Below the pieces are notes generated by a model. It did no database searches. It saw only the letters and a program-made list of their open reading frames with translations, and was not told the origin of the DNA. Below are positions 1 to 8,319 of a stretch of DNA of 17,510 bases, one piece after another. Every line of letters starts with the position of its first letter. Positions within the stretch are counted from its first letter, which is position 1. Made by a program: the position numbers and the translations under genes. The stretch comes from Bacteroidota bacterium (lineage in GTDB: Bacteria; Bacteroidota; Bacteroidia; UBA7662; CANHCV01): positions 1 through 17,510 of the forward strand of contig JAIYBD010000132.1 of assembly GCA_027488715.1 (NCBI GenBank), in the 5' to 3' direction.

Positions 1-2010
1 CAAAATTCAGCTATGGTGAAAAACATGGCTGAAAAAGCAGCTGTTGCCAATTACGGAGATCCGTTACTATCCATTTTTGATTTAGCGGAAGAGTGGTCCA
101 ACCAACCCGAATTCTGGAATAAATACCAAGAACAAACAGGTTGGATGGCATGGCTCGAAGAAAAATATTTTAAAGAAAAATTGATTGGCTTTGAAATCGT
201 TGATTTTAAAGATAGCCTCGTTTCTGAAATTAAAGTAGATCTTCAAGAAGGGTATAAAACTCAAATATTTCAAGTCCAAATACCACGAAAAGACACATTG
301 GGAATTTGGATTTCCATGGAAAGAAAAACTACTCCGGCACTTTTATTTGAAGAATCACAACAAACTGGATTATTCGCTCCCGAGGGCATCACCATGGGTG
401 TTTTCATTGACGAAATGCTGCAACAATCCCAAGGCAAAGCATTGCTTTCTCCATTTTGGAAGGAAAATATTCAGCAGTTTCAAAATGACCAGCAGTTTTT
501 GTTCAAAACCTCCAAAAATGGAAATCGACAAACCATCGCCATCATGGCCTTCGATTTCGTCATCGTTTTTTGGTCAAAATTCATTTGGAGTATCATCATT
601 GCCATCGTCTCGATGACGATTTCTAACATTTCAGGGTTTAGACAGCGTTGGAAAACCGAAAAAAGGTTCAAAATCCAAGGGGTAGTCCTTGGATTGGTGT
701 TGGTATCTGCCGTTATTTTTTCTGCATACTCCATCCAAATCTCAAAAAAGCAATTCCACGATGAAATACTTCGAAGTAAGCTCAAAGAAATAGAAAAGTT
801 TTCTGTGCAACTTCGGAAAATTTTAGTGAATTCCGACATTAACGACCCTACAACCCAAATTCGATTGAATCGATTAAGTCGAATTTGGGAGGTCGATTTT
901 CGACTGACCAACGAGAAACACACTTCTGTTTTTCAAACTTTTTTCATGGAACAACCCATTCAATTTGTCGAAAAACAAAGTTTGCATGAAAATGAGTATC
1001 AATTGAATCATCAAAACATTCGAAGCATTGAATACCTTATCCAGCTCCCTGAAAAAAACTATTTTTTTGAATGGTTTCTTTTCAATGAAGACGCTTCTCA
1101 AAGCCAAGAAAATATTGGAAAGATGATCCATTTTTTAGCCACCATCATGGTTATTTTAATCGGATTTTCATGGTTGGTAGGCAATTGGTTGATTCGACCA
1201 TTCATCACCTTAAAAAATCAATTGATTGTATCAGGAGATGAATCGTTGATTTGGAAAGACCAGGATGAAATTGGCCAATTGGTTCATGCCTACAATGAGG
1301 TTTTGAATAAGGTGAAGAAACAGGCTCAGTCGTTAGCAGATCAAGAAAAAGAATTGGCATGGAAAAACATGGCGAAGCAGGTTGCTCATGAAATTCGAAA
1401 TCCACTAACTCCCATGAAATTGCAATTGCAACTCCTCGACCGCATGCCCGATGGTGAAAAGAAGCAAGAGCAATTGCAGAAAACCATTTCCATTTTATTC
1501 GAACAAATGAATTCTTTGGAGCGAATATCCACCGAATTCTCAACTTTTGCCAATTTCCCGGAGCCGAAGTTGGAACCCATGAATATTGTTCCAGTGATTC
1601 AAAGTGCCATCGATTTGTACTCAACCCAAGCGATTATTTCCTTCGCTCATCCTGAAATAGTTCTTCTCCGCCTTGATCGCGAAATGATGATGCGAGCCAT
1701 CGGAAATTTGATTAAAAATGCGATTCAGGCCTACGGTGAAAATTCTGCGTCTGGAAATATAACGTTGTCATTGTCCGTTGAAAACCAAGAGGCAACCTTA
1801 AGAATAGAAGATTGGGCTGGTGGAATACCCGAAGAAATTCAATCTAAAGTTTTCCAGCCCAATTTTACCACCAAATCTTCAGGCATGGGCCTCGGACTCT
1901 CCCTCGTTCAACGTAGCATGGATGGGCATGGGGGAAGCATCGAAATCCTCAATAAACCAACAGAAGGCTGTATTTTTCTATTACGATTCCCATTGAGCAA
2001 TGAAAGCTAA
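1..2010 (+). CDS. NtrY-like membrane sensor histidine kinase, 5'-truncated by the window edge
   Basis: The reading frame is open from the first base, so the ATG at 13 is probably internal; residue numbers below count from it. Hydrophobic segments lie near residues 175-200, 223-243 and 371-393. The second and third bracket a periplasmic sensor segment of about 125 residues. A HAMP-like linker follows (about 394-446), then a HisKA dimerisation domain with the phospho-acceptor H459 in HEIRNPLTPM, and an ATPase domain. The ATPase domain has an N box (N565-N569), a G1 box (D600-W-A-G-G604), an F-box-like NFTTKSSG and a G2 box GMGLG (624-628). The H-box wording matches the NtrY-type kinases common in Bacteroidota. 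The kinase should autophosphorylate and pass phosphate to a response regulator, but none is encoded in the window. The signal is unknown. In G1 the usual first Gly is Ala (A602). The gene overlaps the next one by 11 bases, suggesting coupled translation. Confidence 0.9.
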   Translation, partial: QNSAMVKNMAEKAAVANYGDPLLSIFDLAEEWSNQPEFWNKYQEQTGWMAWLEEKYFKEKLIGFEIVDFKDSLVSEIKVDLQEGYKTQIFQVQIPRKDTLGIWISMERKTTPALLFEESQQTGLFAPEGITMGVFIDEMLQQSQGKALLSPFWKENIQQFQNDQQFLFKTSKNGNRQTIAIMAFDFVIVFWSKFIWSIIIAIVSMTISNISGFRQRWKTEKRFKIQGVVLGLVLVSAVIFSAYSIQISKKQFHDEILRSKLKEIEKFSVQLRKILVNSDINDPTTQIRLNRLSRIWEVDFRLTNEKHTSVFQTFFMEQPIQFVEKQSLHENEYQLNHQNIRSIEYLIQLPEKNYFFEWFLFNEDASQSQENIGKMIHFLATIMVILIGFSWLVGNWLIRPFITLKNQLIVSGDESLIWKDQDEIGQLVHAYNEVLNKVKKQAQSLADQEKELAWKNMAKQVAHEIRNPLTPMKLQLQLLDRMPDGEKKQEQLQKTISILFEQMNSLERISTEFSTFANFPEPKLEPMNIVPVIQSAIDLYSTQAIISFAHPEIVLLRLDREMMMRAIGNLIKNAIQAYGENSASGNITLSLSVENQEATLRIEDWAGGIPEEIQSKVFQPNFTTKSSGMGLGLSLVQRSMDGHGGSIEILNKPTEGCIFLLRFPLSNES

Positions 2011-5000
2011 AGTTTTCTTATCGCTCATATTGTCCATCCTTTTTTTTATGGGGTTTTCCCAACCCCTTACCACGCATTTTCAACAATGGTATACACCTTC
2101 AAAAAGTGTATCACTTGGATTTCAACCCGTGTATCCATCATCGGTCAAAATCCATTGGAAATCCAACGATACCGTTCCGTGGACTTACCATTGGAGGTCG
2201 CAATCCATCGAGTTTGAAAGCCTACCCAAAGATTCTTTTCAAATTTCGTATTCCATTTTGGTTTTTGAAAAATTTAGCCAACACCGGAACCTTTACAATC
2301 CCATAGTGGATGCTACAGTAAAAAGTGGAGAAAATGACATCGATTACTATGGGAATTTGAAAAAATCAGGAAGTATTGGTCGAGGGATTTCTTTGGGGAA
2401 TTCTCAAAATACCACGGTACAATCATCGTTAAACCTTCAAATGGAAGGACAAATCCATCCTAAAATAAATCTAAAAGCTGCGTTGACCGATCAAACGACG
2501 CCGTTTCAACCTGACGGCACAACGCAGCGAGTTCAGGATTTCGATCGTATTTTTATTCAGCTCAAAATGCCCAAATCTGAATGGCGGTTTGGTGGATTAG
2601 ATCTTCAAATAGATTCAGGGTATTTCCTAAAAGTACAACGTAATATCAACGGTGTTCAAGCCAAAAATACCCAAGAAATAAAATCGGGCATTTTCGAAAC
2701 CCAAGCATCCATCGGAATTAATCGGGGGAAATTTAGTAGAAATACTTTTTTTGGTGAAGAGGGAATTCAAGGGCCTTACCGCTTAACTGGAAATGAACAG
2801 GAAAAGTTTTTAATTGTCCTTGCCAACAGTGAAAAGGTTTATTTGGATGGCAAATTACTGTTGAGGGGACAAGATTTGGATTACACCTTTGATTACAATT
2901 CGGCCGAGATTCGTTTTACCCCTAAAAACCTCATCACCAATCAATCCCGAATCATTGTTGAATTTGAATACCTCAACCAATCCTACCTGCGATTGAACCA
3001 TGCGGCCGAAATCAAATATCAAAATCGTTTCTCAAAAATCACGTGGAATCATTATCAAGAAGCCGATCAAAAATATCAGTTTTTGCAGGGAGCTTTGGAC
3101 AGCAATTGGATAAAAAAAAAAAAAAAAGTGGGTAATCAGGTAGATTTGGCCCAAATCAATGGGGCTACCTTAGCAAACTTCCAACCCAATTTGGTTCTCT
3201 ACGAGAAAAAAGATAGCTTGGGCTATCGGGATGTGTTTGTTTTTTCCCAAGATTCATCTAAAACTCTGTTCCAAGTCACTTTTACGTTGGTGGGCGAGGG
3301 CAGAGGACATTACGTGATCGGCCCCAACGTTCAAAATGGACGAACGTATTTGTGGAAAGCGCCCAATGTGATTGGAAATGATACGGTTTTATTGGGCGCT
3401 TATGAACCCATTGTTATCCCAGTCGCTCCCCAATCCAAAACCATGGAAACCGTAACTTACCAATTTCAGTGGAGGAAATGGAGCATGAAACAAGAATTGG
3501 CCCTAAGTATTTTCGATGGAAATACCTTCAGCAAAATTGGCAATTCTTCCAATGTTGGGTTTGCTAGTTCAACCTTTATACAACAACAAGATTCCATAAT
3601 GGCGTTTTCCAAGAAAATGTATCTTAAACATACCATTAGTCACGAAGTCTTGGATTCTGGTTTCACGATTTTTCAACCTTATCGTACTGCTGAGTTTAAC
3701 CGAACTTGGAACACGCCCAAGCAATACTCTGGCGGAAAAGAGCGCCTATCCCGAATTGAAAGTGAGGCTAAATGGAATCAATTTCAGATCATCCGAGTGG
3801 GATATTCCCGATTAAACTGGGATCAATTGATAGGAAACACGTGGGATTTCCAATCATCACTTCAAAATCAACGATGGAATTTGAAGCAAAACTGGAAATG
3901 GGGAAAGCAACAACTTGGGGCAGATTCATTGGGGACCGTTATTCAGGGTAACTCAGAATTGGATTTCAAAATTTCAAAAAGAAACAAATACTCTCCTTTC
4001 ATAAAAACGCAGTATTTATTGGAACAAAGCACTTGGAAAAAAGGCAATTTGCTTTTCATTCCTTTCGCGTTCCAAGAAATTTCTTCCAAGGTTTACTGGA
4101 GCCGATTATCTACGAATTTCTTTTGGCAATGGGGGAATCGGAAAGATATTCAGCCTGGATCACAAGATTTTTTGAATGAACAAAACGCTCTATTCAGTAA
4201 CATCGGTTTTAGTAATAGGGGGAATCAGTTTCAACTGCAATGGAGGGAATTAACGCTACCCCAAACGTTGGAGAAGAATCAAAGTTTAGCCTTTCAAACA
4301 GAGGGGAAATTTGATAAGTGGAATGGGGCAGTGAGTGGGCAGTGGTTTCAACAGAGTACATCGGGAAAGACGCCAAGGCGAGATTTTACCTTTTTGCCCG
4401 TTGCTCCTGGGGTAGGAACACATCAGTGGAACGATTACAACCGCAACGGTATTCAAGAGCTGAACGAATTTGAACTCGCTATTTTTGCAGATAGCGCCAG
4501 GTACATTAAACTTTTGCTACCTACAACTACGTATTTGGATGTTTTTCAATCCAAATCCAACCTTCAAGTTAATCTTCAACCGGGATTGTATTTTCATCAG
4601 AATTGGATGAAATCCATTTATTTTTCAACGCAATTGCAGCAAGATCGACAAACCTGGAAACAGAGTGGTTGGGTAGGTTTGATTCCACAGTTGGAGTTTA
4701 ATGCCCAAAATTCGCCATCTTTTCAAAGTCAATTTCGCAATACGTTGTGGATTAATCGAAATCACCCAAAATGGGGCTTGGAGTTGAATCACCTTGAAAA
4801 TCAATTGGGACATTGGAGTAATAATGGACTTGATCAGCGAAAGGGTTCAGAAACGTACGGAATTGGTCGTTTTATCTTAAATAAAAAAGTACAGTTGCGC
4901 GGCAAGGGAGGAATTCAACACGTCACTCAAACATCTGAGTTATTTCCAGAAAGAACCTTTTCCTACCGTTCCTGGGATGCCGTTCCAGGTTTTCAGATTC

Positions 5001-5359
5001 AGATCAATGCTAAGATGCGTTTGAACCTAGATGGAAAAGTGGCCATAAAAAAATCGGCTTTTGAACGTTGCAGCATTGGAGAAGTAAAAGCTGATTTTTG
5101 GATCAATCAAAGCGATAAGGGTCAGTGGAAAATTCAATTTCAACACACGGAAATCGCTTTCGTTGGTAATCAACGAAGTCCGTTAGGATTTGAGTGGATG
5201 CAAGGTTTGGTGGCTGGAAATAACAATATCCTGGGATTGAGTTGGAATGCTGTTTTGAAAAACGGACTACAGGCTCAAGCGAATTACCAGTTACGTCAAT
5301 TAGGACAGGGTTCCCGCATCAATCATTGGATGCAAATGCAATTGAGGTATTTGTTTTAA
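2000..5359 (+). CDS. Large outer-membrane beta-barrel-like protein (Bacteroidota family, function unknown)
   Basis: The product has 1119 residues. A signal peptide (MKAK, then a hydrophobic run, probable cleavage S20/Q21) directs export. The conserved N-terminal part (about residues 112-190) contains GRGISLGNSQN, a QPDGTTQ stretch and FDRIFIQL. The segment YTFDYNSAEIRFTP with IIVEFEY follows near 300-325. I associate these with large, uncharacterised Bacteroidota outer-membrane proteins. The rest is dominated by alternating polar and aromatic strands rich in Q, W, N and F, and the chain ends in LRYLF; an aromatic C-terminus is typical of barrel proteins. An EF-hand/dockerin-like acidic loop lies at D812-E823. 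The gene overlaps the kinase, so the two may share a role at the envelope. It contains a 16-A tract at 3112-3127 that encodes part of I371 and K372-K376. Localisation is inferred; no enzymatic motif was recognised. Confidence 0.8.
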   Translation: MKAKVFLSLILSILFFMGFSQPLTTHFQQWYTPSKSVSLGFQPVYPSSVKIHWKSNDTVPWTYHWRSQSIEFESLPKDSFQISYSILVFEKFSQHRNLYNPIVDATVKSGENDIDYYGNLKKSGSIGRGISLGNSQNTTVQSSLNLQMEGQIHPKINLKAALTDQTTPFQPDGTTQRVQDFDRIFIQLKMPKSEWRFGGLDLQIDSGYFLKVQRNINGVQAKNTQEIKSGIFETQASIGINRGKFSRNTFFGEEGIQGPYRLTGNEQEKFLIVLANSEKVYLDGKLLLRGQDLDYTFDYNSAEIRFTPKNLITNQSRIIVEFEYLNQSYLRLNHAAEIKYQNRFSKITWNHYQEADQKYQFLQGALDSNWIKKKKKVGNQVDLAQINGATLANFQPNLVLYEKKDSLGYRDVFVFSQDSSKTLFQVTFTLVGEGRGHYVIGPNVQNGRTYLWKAPNVIGNDTVLLGAYEPIVIPVAPQSKTMETVTYQFQWRKWSMKQELALSIFDGNTFSKIGNSSNVGFASSTFIQQQDSIMAFSKKMYLKHTISHEVLDSGFTIFQPYRTAEFNRTWNTPKQYSGGKERLSRIESEAKWNQFQIIRVGYSRLNWDQLIGNTWDFQSSLQNQRWNLKQNWKWGKQQLGADSLGTVIQGNSELDFKISKRNKYSPFIKTQYLLEQSTWKKGNLLFIPFAFQEISSKVYWSRLSTNFFWQWGNRKDIQPGSQDFLNEQNALFSNIGFSNRGNQFQLQWRELTLPQTLEKNQSLAFQTEGKFDKWNGAVSGQWFQQSTSGKTPRRDFTFLPVAPGVGTHQWNDYNRNGIQELNEFELAIFADSARYIKLLLPTTTYLDVFQSKSNLQVNLQPGLYFHQNWMKSIYFSTQLQQDRQTWKQSGWVGLIPQLEFNAQNSPSFQSQFRNTLWINRNHPKWGLELNHLENQLGHWSNNGLDQRKGSETYGIGRFILNKKVQLRGKGGIQHVTQTSELFPERTFSYRSWDAVPGFQIQINAKMRLNLDGKVAIKKSAFERCSIGEVKADFWINQSDKGQWKIQFQHTEIAFVGNQRSPLGFEWMQGLVAGNNNILGLSWNAVLKNGLQAQANYQLRQLGQGSRINHWMQMQLRYLF
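3112..3127 (+). repeat. 16-base adenine homopolymer inside the outer-membrane protein gene
   Basis: Sixteen consecutive A follow the T of an ATA codon and encode Ile-Lys-Lys-Lys-Lys-Lys. It is much longer than any other A run I noticed in the window. Reading on by hand: one extra A gives AGT GGG TAA just after the tract. One missing A gives AAG TGG GTA ATC AGG TAG. Either slip truncates the 1119-residue protein near residue 380. It could be a phase-variation site, a transcriptional slippage site or a sequencing artefact. Confidence 0.9.
4433..4468 (+). other. EF-hand/dockerin-like calcium-binding loop in the outer-membrane protein
   Basis: Residues D812-Y-N814-R-N816-G817-I-Q-E820-L-N-E823 fit the 12-residue Ca-loop pattern D-x-N-x-N-G-x-x-E-x-x-E seen in EF-hand and dockerin loops. 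Surrounding residues (HQWNDYNRNGIQELNEFELA) resemble a motif I recall in related Bacteroidota proteins. Metal binding is inferred from the pattern only. Confidence 0.45.
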
Positions 5360-6171
5360 TTCAATGGCGCCCCAGGCTCTTTTGCCATGTTACGATACGT
5401 CAAAATCTCGGTGAAATATGGAAAGAACTTTTTAAACCAAACCGCTACTTTTCCTTGTTTTCCTATGATCAATTCATCTTTTCTTTTTTCCATGGCATCA
5501 ACAATCTGTTGAGCAACGAATTCTGCGGTCATGAGTTTTTGTTCTTTTCGCGGACTATCTTCTTGAATTTGTCCGTTTTTGTTTAAGGCCTGCTTCCGAA
5601 TCTCCGATTTGGTAAAACCGGGGCAGGCTACCAAAACATGCAATCCTTTTCTTCTATTTTCGCTGCGAATCACCTCTAAAAATCCTTGCATAGCAAATTT
5701 AGAAGCCGAATAACCACTTCTTCCTGGTAGTCCTATGTATCCCGCAACCGAACTAACGCCAACCAACCAACCACGATTTTTTATCAACGAAGGTAGTGCG
5801 TATCGGGTGCAACGAACCGTACCTCCAAAATTCACCTCCATCACCCGATGAAAAACATCCATTTCCAATTCATGGAAAAGGGCCCTCATCCCAATTCCTG
5901 CATTGTTAATGAGTCCACATAATGGATACATTTGATTATTTGCAAAAGTCATCAAATCGGCACAATTGGATTCGATGGTAATGTCGCAAACAAATGGTAA
6001 AATCATCAATGGAGAGTGAGAGGCCAACTCATCCAACTTCTCTTTTCTTCGTGCTGCAGCGATAACCAATGCTCCTCGATTCGCTAATTCCAAACTTAAA
6101 GCCCAGCCAATCCCCGAACTTGCTCCGGTAACCACTACAGTTTTTCCTTTAAAAAATCCCTTCATTTCCAT
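5356..6171 (-). CDS. Short-chain dehydrogenase/reductase (classical SDR)
   Basis: The 271-residue protein has the classical SDR signatures. The nucleotide-binding TGASSGIG lies at residues 15-22, NNAG at 89-92, and the catalytic N114, S141, Y154 and K158 are present (Y-x-x-x-K as YSASK). It should be a cytoplasmic NAD(P)H-dependent oxidoreductase acting on a hydroxyl or carbonyl; the substrate cannot be read from sequence. R41-R42 after the second strand hint at NADPH preference (inference). The length is at the upper end for classical SDRs, with a basic C-terminal tail (FKKFFPYF). Two starts are possible, the ATG at 6171 or the ATG two codons later (MKGFF). The gene is divergent from the MFS gene, with only 26 bases between the start codons. 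Its TAA interlocks with the TAA of the convergent outer-membrane protein gene. Confidence 0.92.
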   Translation of the reverse strand: MEMKGFFKGKTVVVTGASSGIGWALSLELANRGALVIAAARRKEKLDELASHSPLMILPFVCDITIESNCADLMTFANNQMYPLCGLINNAGIGMRALFHELEMDVFHRVMEVNFGGTVRCTRYALPSLIKNRGWLVGVSSVAGYIGLPGRSGYSASKFAMQGFLEVIRSENRRKGLHVLVACPGFTKSEIRKQALNKNGQIQEDSPRKEQKLMTAEFVAQQIVDAMEKRKDELIIGKQGKVAVWFKKFFPYFTEILTYRNMAKEPGAPLN

Positions 6172-6173
6172 GG

Positions 6174-6181
6174 CAAATATC
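6174..6181 (-). promoter_or_regulatory. Possible -7 box for the SDR gene (one mismatch)
   Basis: On the minus strand GATATTTG differs from the Bacteroidota TAnnTTTG consensus at its first base. It lies 2 bases before the first ATG and 8 bases before the second ATG of the SDR gene. If used, the second ATG would be the better start. No clear -33 element was checked for. Weak evidence. Confidence 0.25.
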
Positions 6182-6183
6182 GG

Positions 6184-6191
6184 TAATTTCG
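6184..6191 (+). promoter_or_regulatory. Possible -7 box for the MFS/moaA/moeA operon (one mismatch)
   Basis: TAATTTCG matches TAnnTTTG except for a C at the seventh position. It lies 6 bases before the ATG of the MFS gene, a spacing close to that of the two exact boxes before scpB and the UMF1-like gene. It sits back to back with the candidate minus-strand box at 6174-6181. Weak evidence on its own. Confidence 0.3.
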
Positions 6192-6197
6192 CACCTT

Positions 6198-7370
6198 ATG
6201 AATTCAACACAAACTTACGGAAAAGCTTTTTGGCTGCTTTGCTTGAATTCATTTTTCTTTTTTTTAAGTTTTAGTTTACTCTTGGGAGAGCTTCCCAATT
6301 ATTTAACCCAACTAGGCGGACAAGGTTTAAAAGGATGGATCATTGGTCTATTTACCATTTCTGCACTTATTGGAAGATTGTATTCTGGTCGTTGGTCCGA
6401 CAAATTCGGAAGAAAGCCCATGATATTGATCGGATGCATTGCAGCGGCTTTCAGTGGTTTGGGGTACATTTTATTTGTTTCCGTTGCCGGATTTTTAGCT
6501 ATTCGGTTTTTCCATGGTTTTTCTACGGGTTTTGGTCCAACGGGTACCACAGCGATGTTATCGGATATTATTCCTGAGCATAAAAGGGGAGAGGCCATGG
6601 GTGTATTGGGGTTTTGCATCCAAATTGGAATGGCGATGGGACCCTATCTAGGAACAGAAATTGCCTTAGAATGGGGAATGAATCGATTATTTAATCTTTC
6701 AACTTTGATGGCATTGGTATCCCTGGCCTTAATTTTTACCTTGCCGGAAACACTACCGGCTAAACGAAAATTTGAGGGAAGAGACTTGCTCATTTATCTT
6801 AAAGCGATTTACGAACCCCAAGTACTTTATCCCATGTTGGTGATGCTTTTTTCGGTGGTACTTTACGGTGCCATTGTTACGGTTTTACCTGATGTTTGCA
6901 TGCACATGGGATTTCAAAACAAAAGTAGCTTCATGTTGGCTGTCACCCTTTCTTCCATGGCCGTTCGAATATTTGCTGGGAAATGGAGCGATCGCTATGG
7001 ACGTATTCCGATTGTATTTCTTGGGTTACTCTTGCAATTGATTGCAACCATTTTTTTGGTAAATATTCATACAACATCTGAAGTAATAATCGCTTCATCC
7101 ATTTATGGCATGGGAACTGGAATTTTATCACCTGTTTTATTCGCTTGGGCGGTCGATCAGTCCGATCCCCAACACCGTGGCAGAGCCCTTTCATCTTTAT
7201 ACATCGCCATGGAAGCAGGCATTGGTGCTGGAGCTGTATTTGGTGCCCAATTATTTGAAAACTCCAACTCCAATATTTCGTTAGTTTTTGGAATGACCGC
7301 TATTTCCATATTTTTGGGATTACTGGTTGCTTGGTTGGCTTGGAGAAAAAAAAGACATGAACTTGGTTGA
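6198..7370 (+). CDS. MFS transporter (drug/metabolite efflux type)
   Basis: The 390-residue protein is highly hydrophobic, with the length and spacing of a 12-helix major facilitator. Motif A occurs in both halves: G64-RWSDKFGRK-P74 between helices 2 and 3, and G261-KWSDRYGRI-P271 in the second half. This is the classic internal duplication. It is an inner-membrane proton-coupled transporter; the substrate is unknown, and the overall look (GELPNYL near helix 1) is that of the sugar-efflux/YhhS-like group. The 3' end overlaps the start of moaA by 14 bases, so it probably shares a transcript with moaA, moeA and the TauE/SafE-type gene. That context makes a role near molybdenum cofactor or its anions possible, but the protein has no feature of a known molybdate carrier. 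Confidence 0.9.
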   Translation: MNSTQTYGKAFWLLCLNSFFFFLSFSLLLGELPNYLTQLGGQGLKGWIIGLFTISALIGRLYSGRWSDKFGRKPMILIGCIAAAFSGLGYILFVSVAGFLAIRFFHGFSTGFGPTGTTAMLSDIIPEHKRGEAMGVLGFCIQIGMAMGPYLGTEIALEWGMNRLFNLSTLMALVSLALIFTLPETLPAKRKFEGRDLLIYLKAIYEPQVLYPMLVMLFSVVLYGAIVTVLPDVCMHMGFQNKSSFMLAVTLSSMAVRIFAGKWSDRYGRIPIVFLGLLLQLIATIFLVNIHTTSEVIIASSIYGMGTGILSPVLFAWAVDQSDPQHRGRALSSLYIAMEAGIGAGAVFGAQLFENSNSNISLVFGMTAISIFLGLLVAWLAWRKKRHELG

Positions 7371-8319
7371 TAATTTCGGAAGGAAACATACCTATTTGCG
7401 CATCAGCATTACCGATGCATGTAATTTCCGTTGCACGTATTGCACTTCTGGGAAAACCTTTCCGGTTACTCCCCGCAGCCAATGGATGCTTCCCCATGAA
7501 ATTCAACAAATTGCCGAATCTTTCATTGAAATGGGAATTCAGAAAATTCGAATTACTGGAGGAGAACCCTTGGTTAGAAAAGATGCAGCTGAAATTTTTC
7601 AACGACTCGGCGATTTACCCGTTGAATTGGCCTTAACCACCAACGGAGTTTTTCTTCCTAAATTCATCGATCAATTCGAAAAAATCGGATTGAATAAAAT
7701 CAACGTTAGCCTCGATTCTCTGGATCCACTTGAATTTTATCGGATTGTCGGTGTAGATGATTTTCAAAAAGTAAAAAATGCGATTCAGCTTGCTGTTCAA
7801 CGTGGATTTGAAGTGAAAATAAATGCCGTTCCAACCCAATCTACCAGTGCAAAAGAAATCTTAGACTTTGTTCAACTTACACAAAATCAAAATGTTGAAG
7901 TTCGAATGATTGAAATGATGCCTTTTTCGGGAAACGACTGGGACCGAAACCAAGTTCTAACCAAAGAGGAAATTTTAAATATCCTCTCGAATGAATATTC
8001 CTTCAGTTCCATTCCCAAATTGAAGGAGGAAACGGCCCAGTTATATCAAATTGATGGATTTAAAGGAAAAATTGGAATCATCAGTACGGTCTCAGATCCT
8101 TTTTGTGAAGGATGCAATCGATTGAGAATTACCGCAGATGGGAAATTGAAGAATTGTTTATTTGGAAAACGAGAGGACGATTTATTGGGAAGAATTCGAA
8201 GAGGGGAACCTTTGCACGAAATCATGATCGATAATGTTCGTGCGAAGCACGCACAAACCGGTGGTCAGGTCCTTTCCTCAAACATGGAAAACCGAAGTAT
8301 GATTGCTATTGGAGGATGA
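7357..8319 (+). CDS. moaA: GTP 3',8-cyclase MoaA (molybdenum cofactor biosynthesis)
   Basis: This radical-SAM enzyme converts GTP to 3',8-cyclo-GTP, the first committed step of molybdopterin synthesis. From the ATG at 7357 the product has 320 residues. An in-frame TTG at 7327 would add ten residues inside the MFS frame and is unlikely. The N-terminal [4Fe-4S]/SAM cluster motif is C22-x3-C26-x2-C29 in TDACNFRCTYC, followed by GGEPL. The C-terminal GTP-binding cluster is C250-x2-C253-x13-C267. The protein ends in Gly-Gly, the conserved MoaA tail. Length and all six cluster cysteines are normal. It overlaps the MFS gene by 14 bases and moeA through an ATGA junction. moaC, moaD, moaE and mogA are not in the window and must be elsewhere. 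Confidence 0.97.
   Translation: MNLVDNFGRKHTYLRISITDACNFRCTYCTSGKTFPVTPRSQWMLPHEIQQIAESFIEMGIQKIRITGGEPLVRKDAAEIFQRLGDLPVELALTTNGVFLPKFIDQFEKIGLNKINVSLDSLDPLEFYRIVGVDDFQKVKNAIQLAVQRGFEVKINAVPTQSTSAKEILDFVQLTQNQNVEVRMIEMMPFSGNDWDRNQVLTKEEILNILSNEYSFSSIPKLKEETAQLYQIDGFKGKIGIISTVSDPFCEGCNRLRITADGKLKNCLFGKREDDLLGRIRRGEPLHEIMIDNVRAKHAQTGGQVLSSNMENRSMIAIGG

Noticed and set aside
480..923. 147-residue open frame on the minus strand
   Set aside because: It lies wholly within the kinase coding frame, shows no recognisable motif and is low in quality; a frame shadow.
1205..1624. 139-residue open frame on the minus strand
   Set aside because: It overlaps the HAMP/HisKA part of the kinase and has no family signature; a shadow.
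1801..1830. Inactive kinase because of the G1 variant D-W-A-G-G
   Set aside because: The essential Asp, the second Gly, the N box and the G2 box are all intact; one Gly-to-Ala change is not enough to call the kinase dead.
5242..5586. 114-residue plus-strand frame across the convergent junction
   Set aside because: It is antisense to the SDR gene and out of frame with the outer-membrane protein; no motif and no promoter.
7327..7356. TTG-started N-terminal extension of MoaA
   Set aside because: The ATG at 7357 gives the standard MoaA length and the right distance to the first cluster cysteine; the extension is MFS sequence read in another frame.
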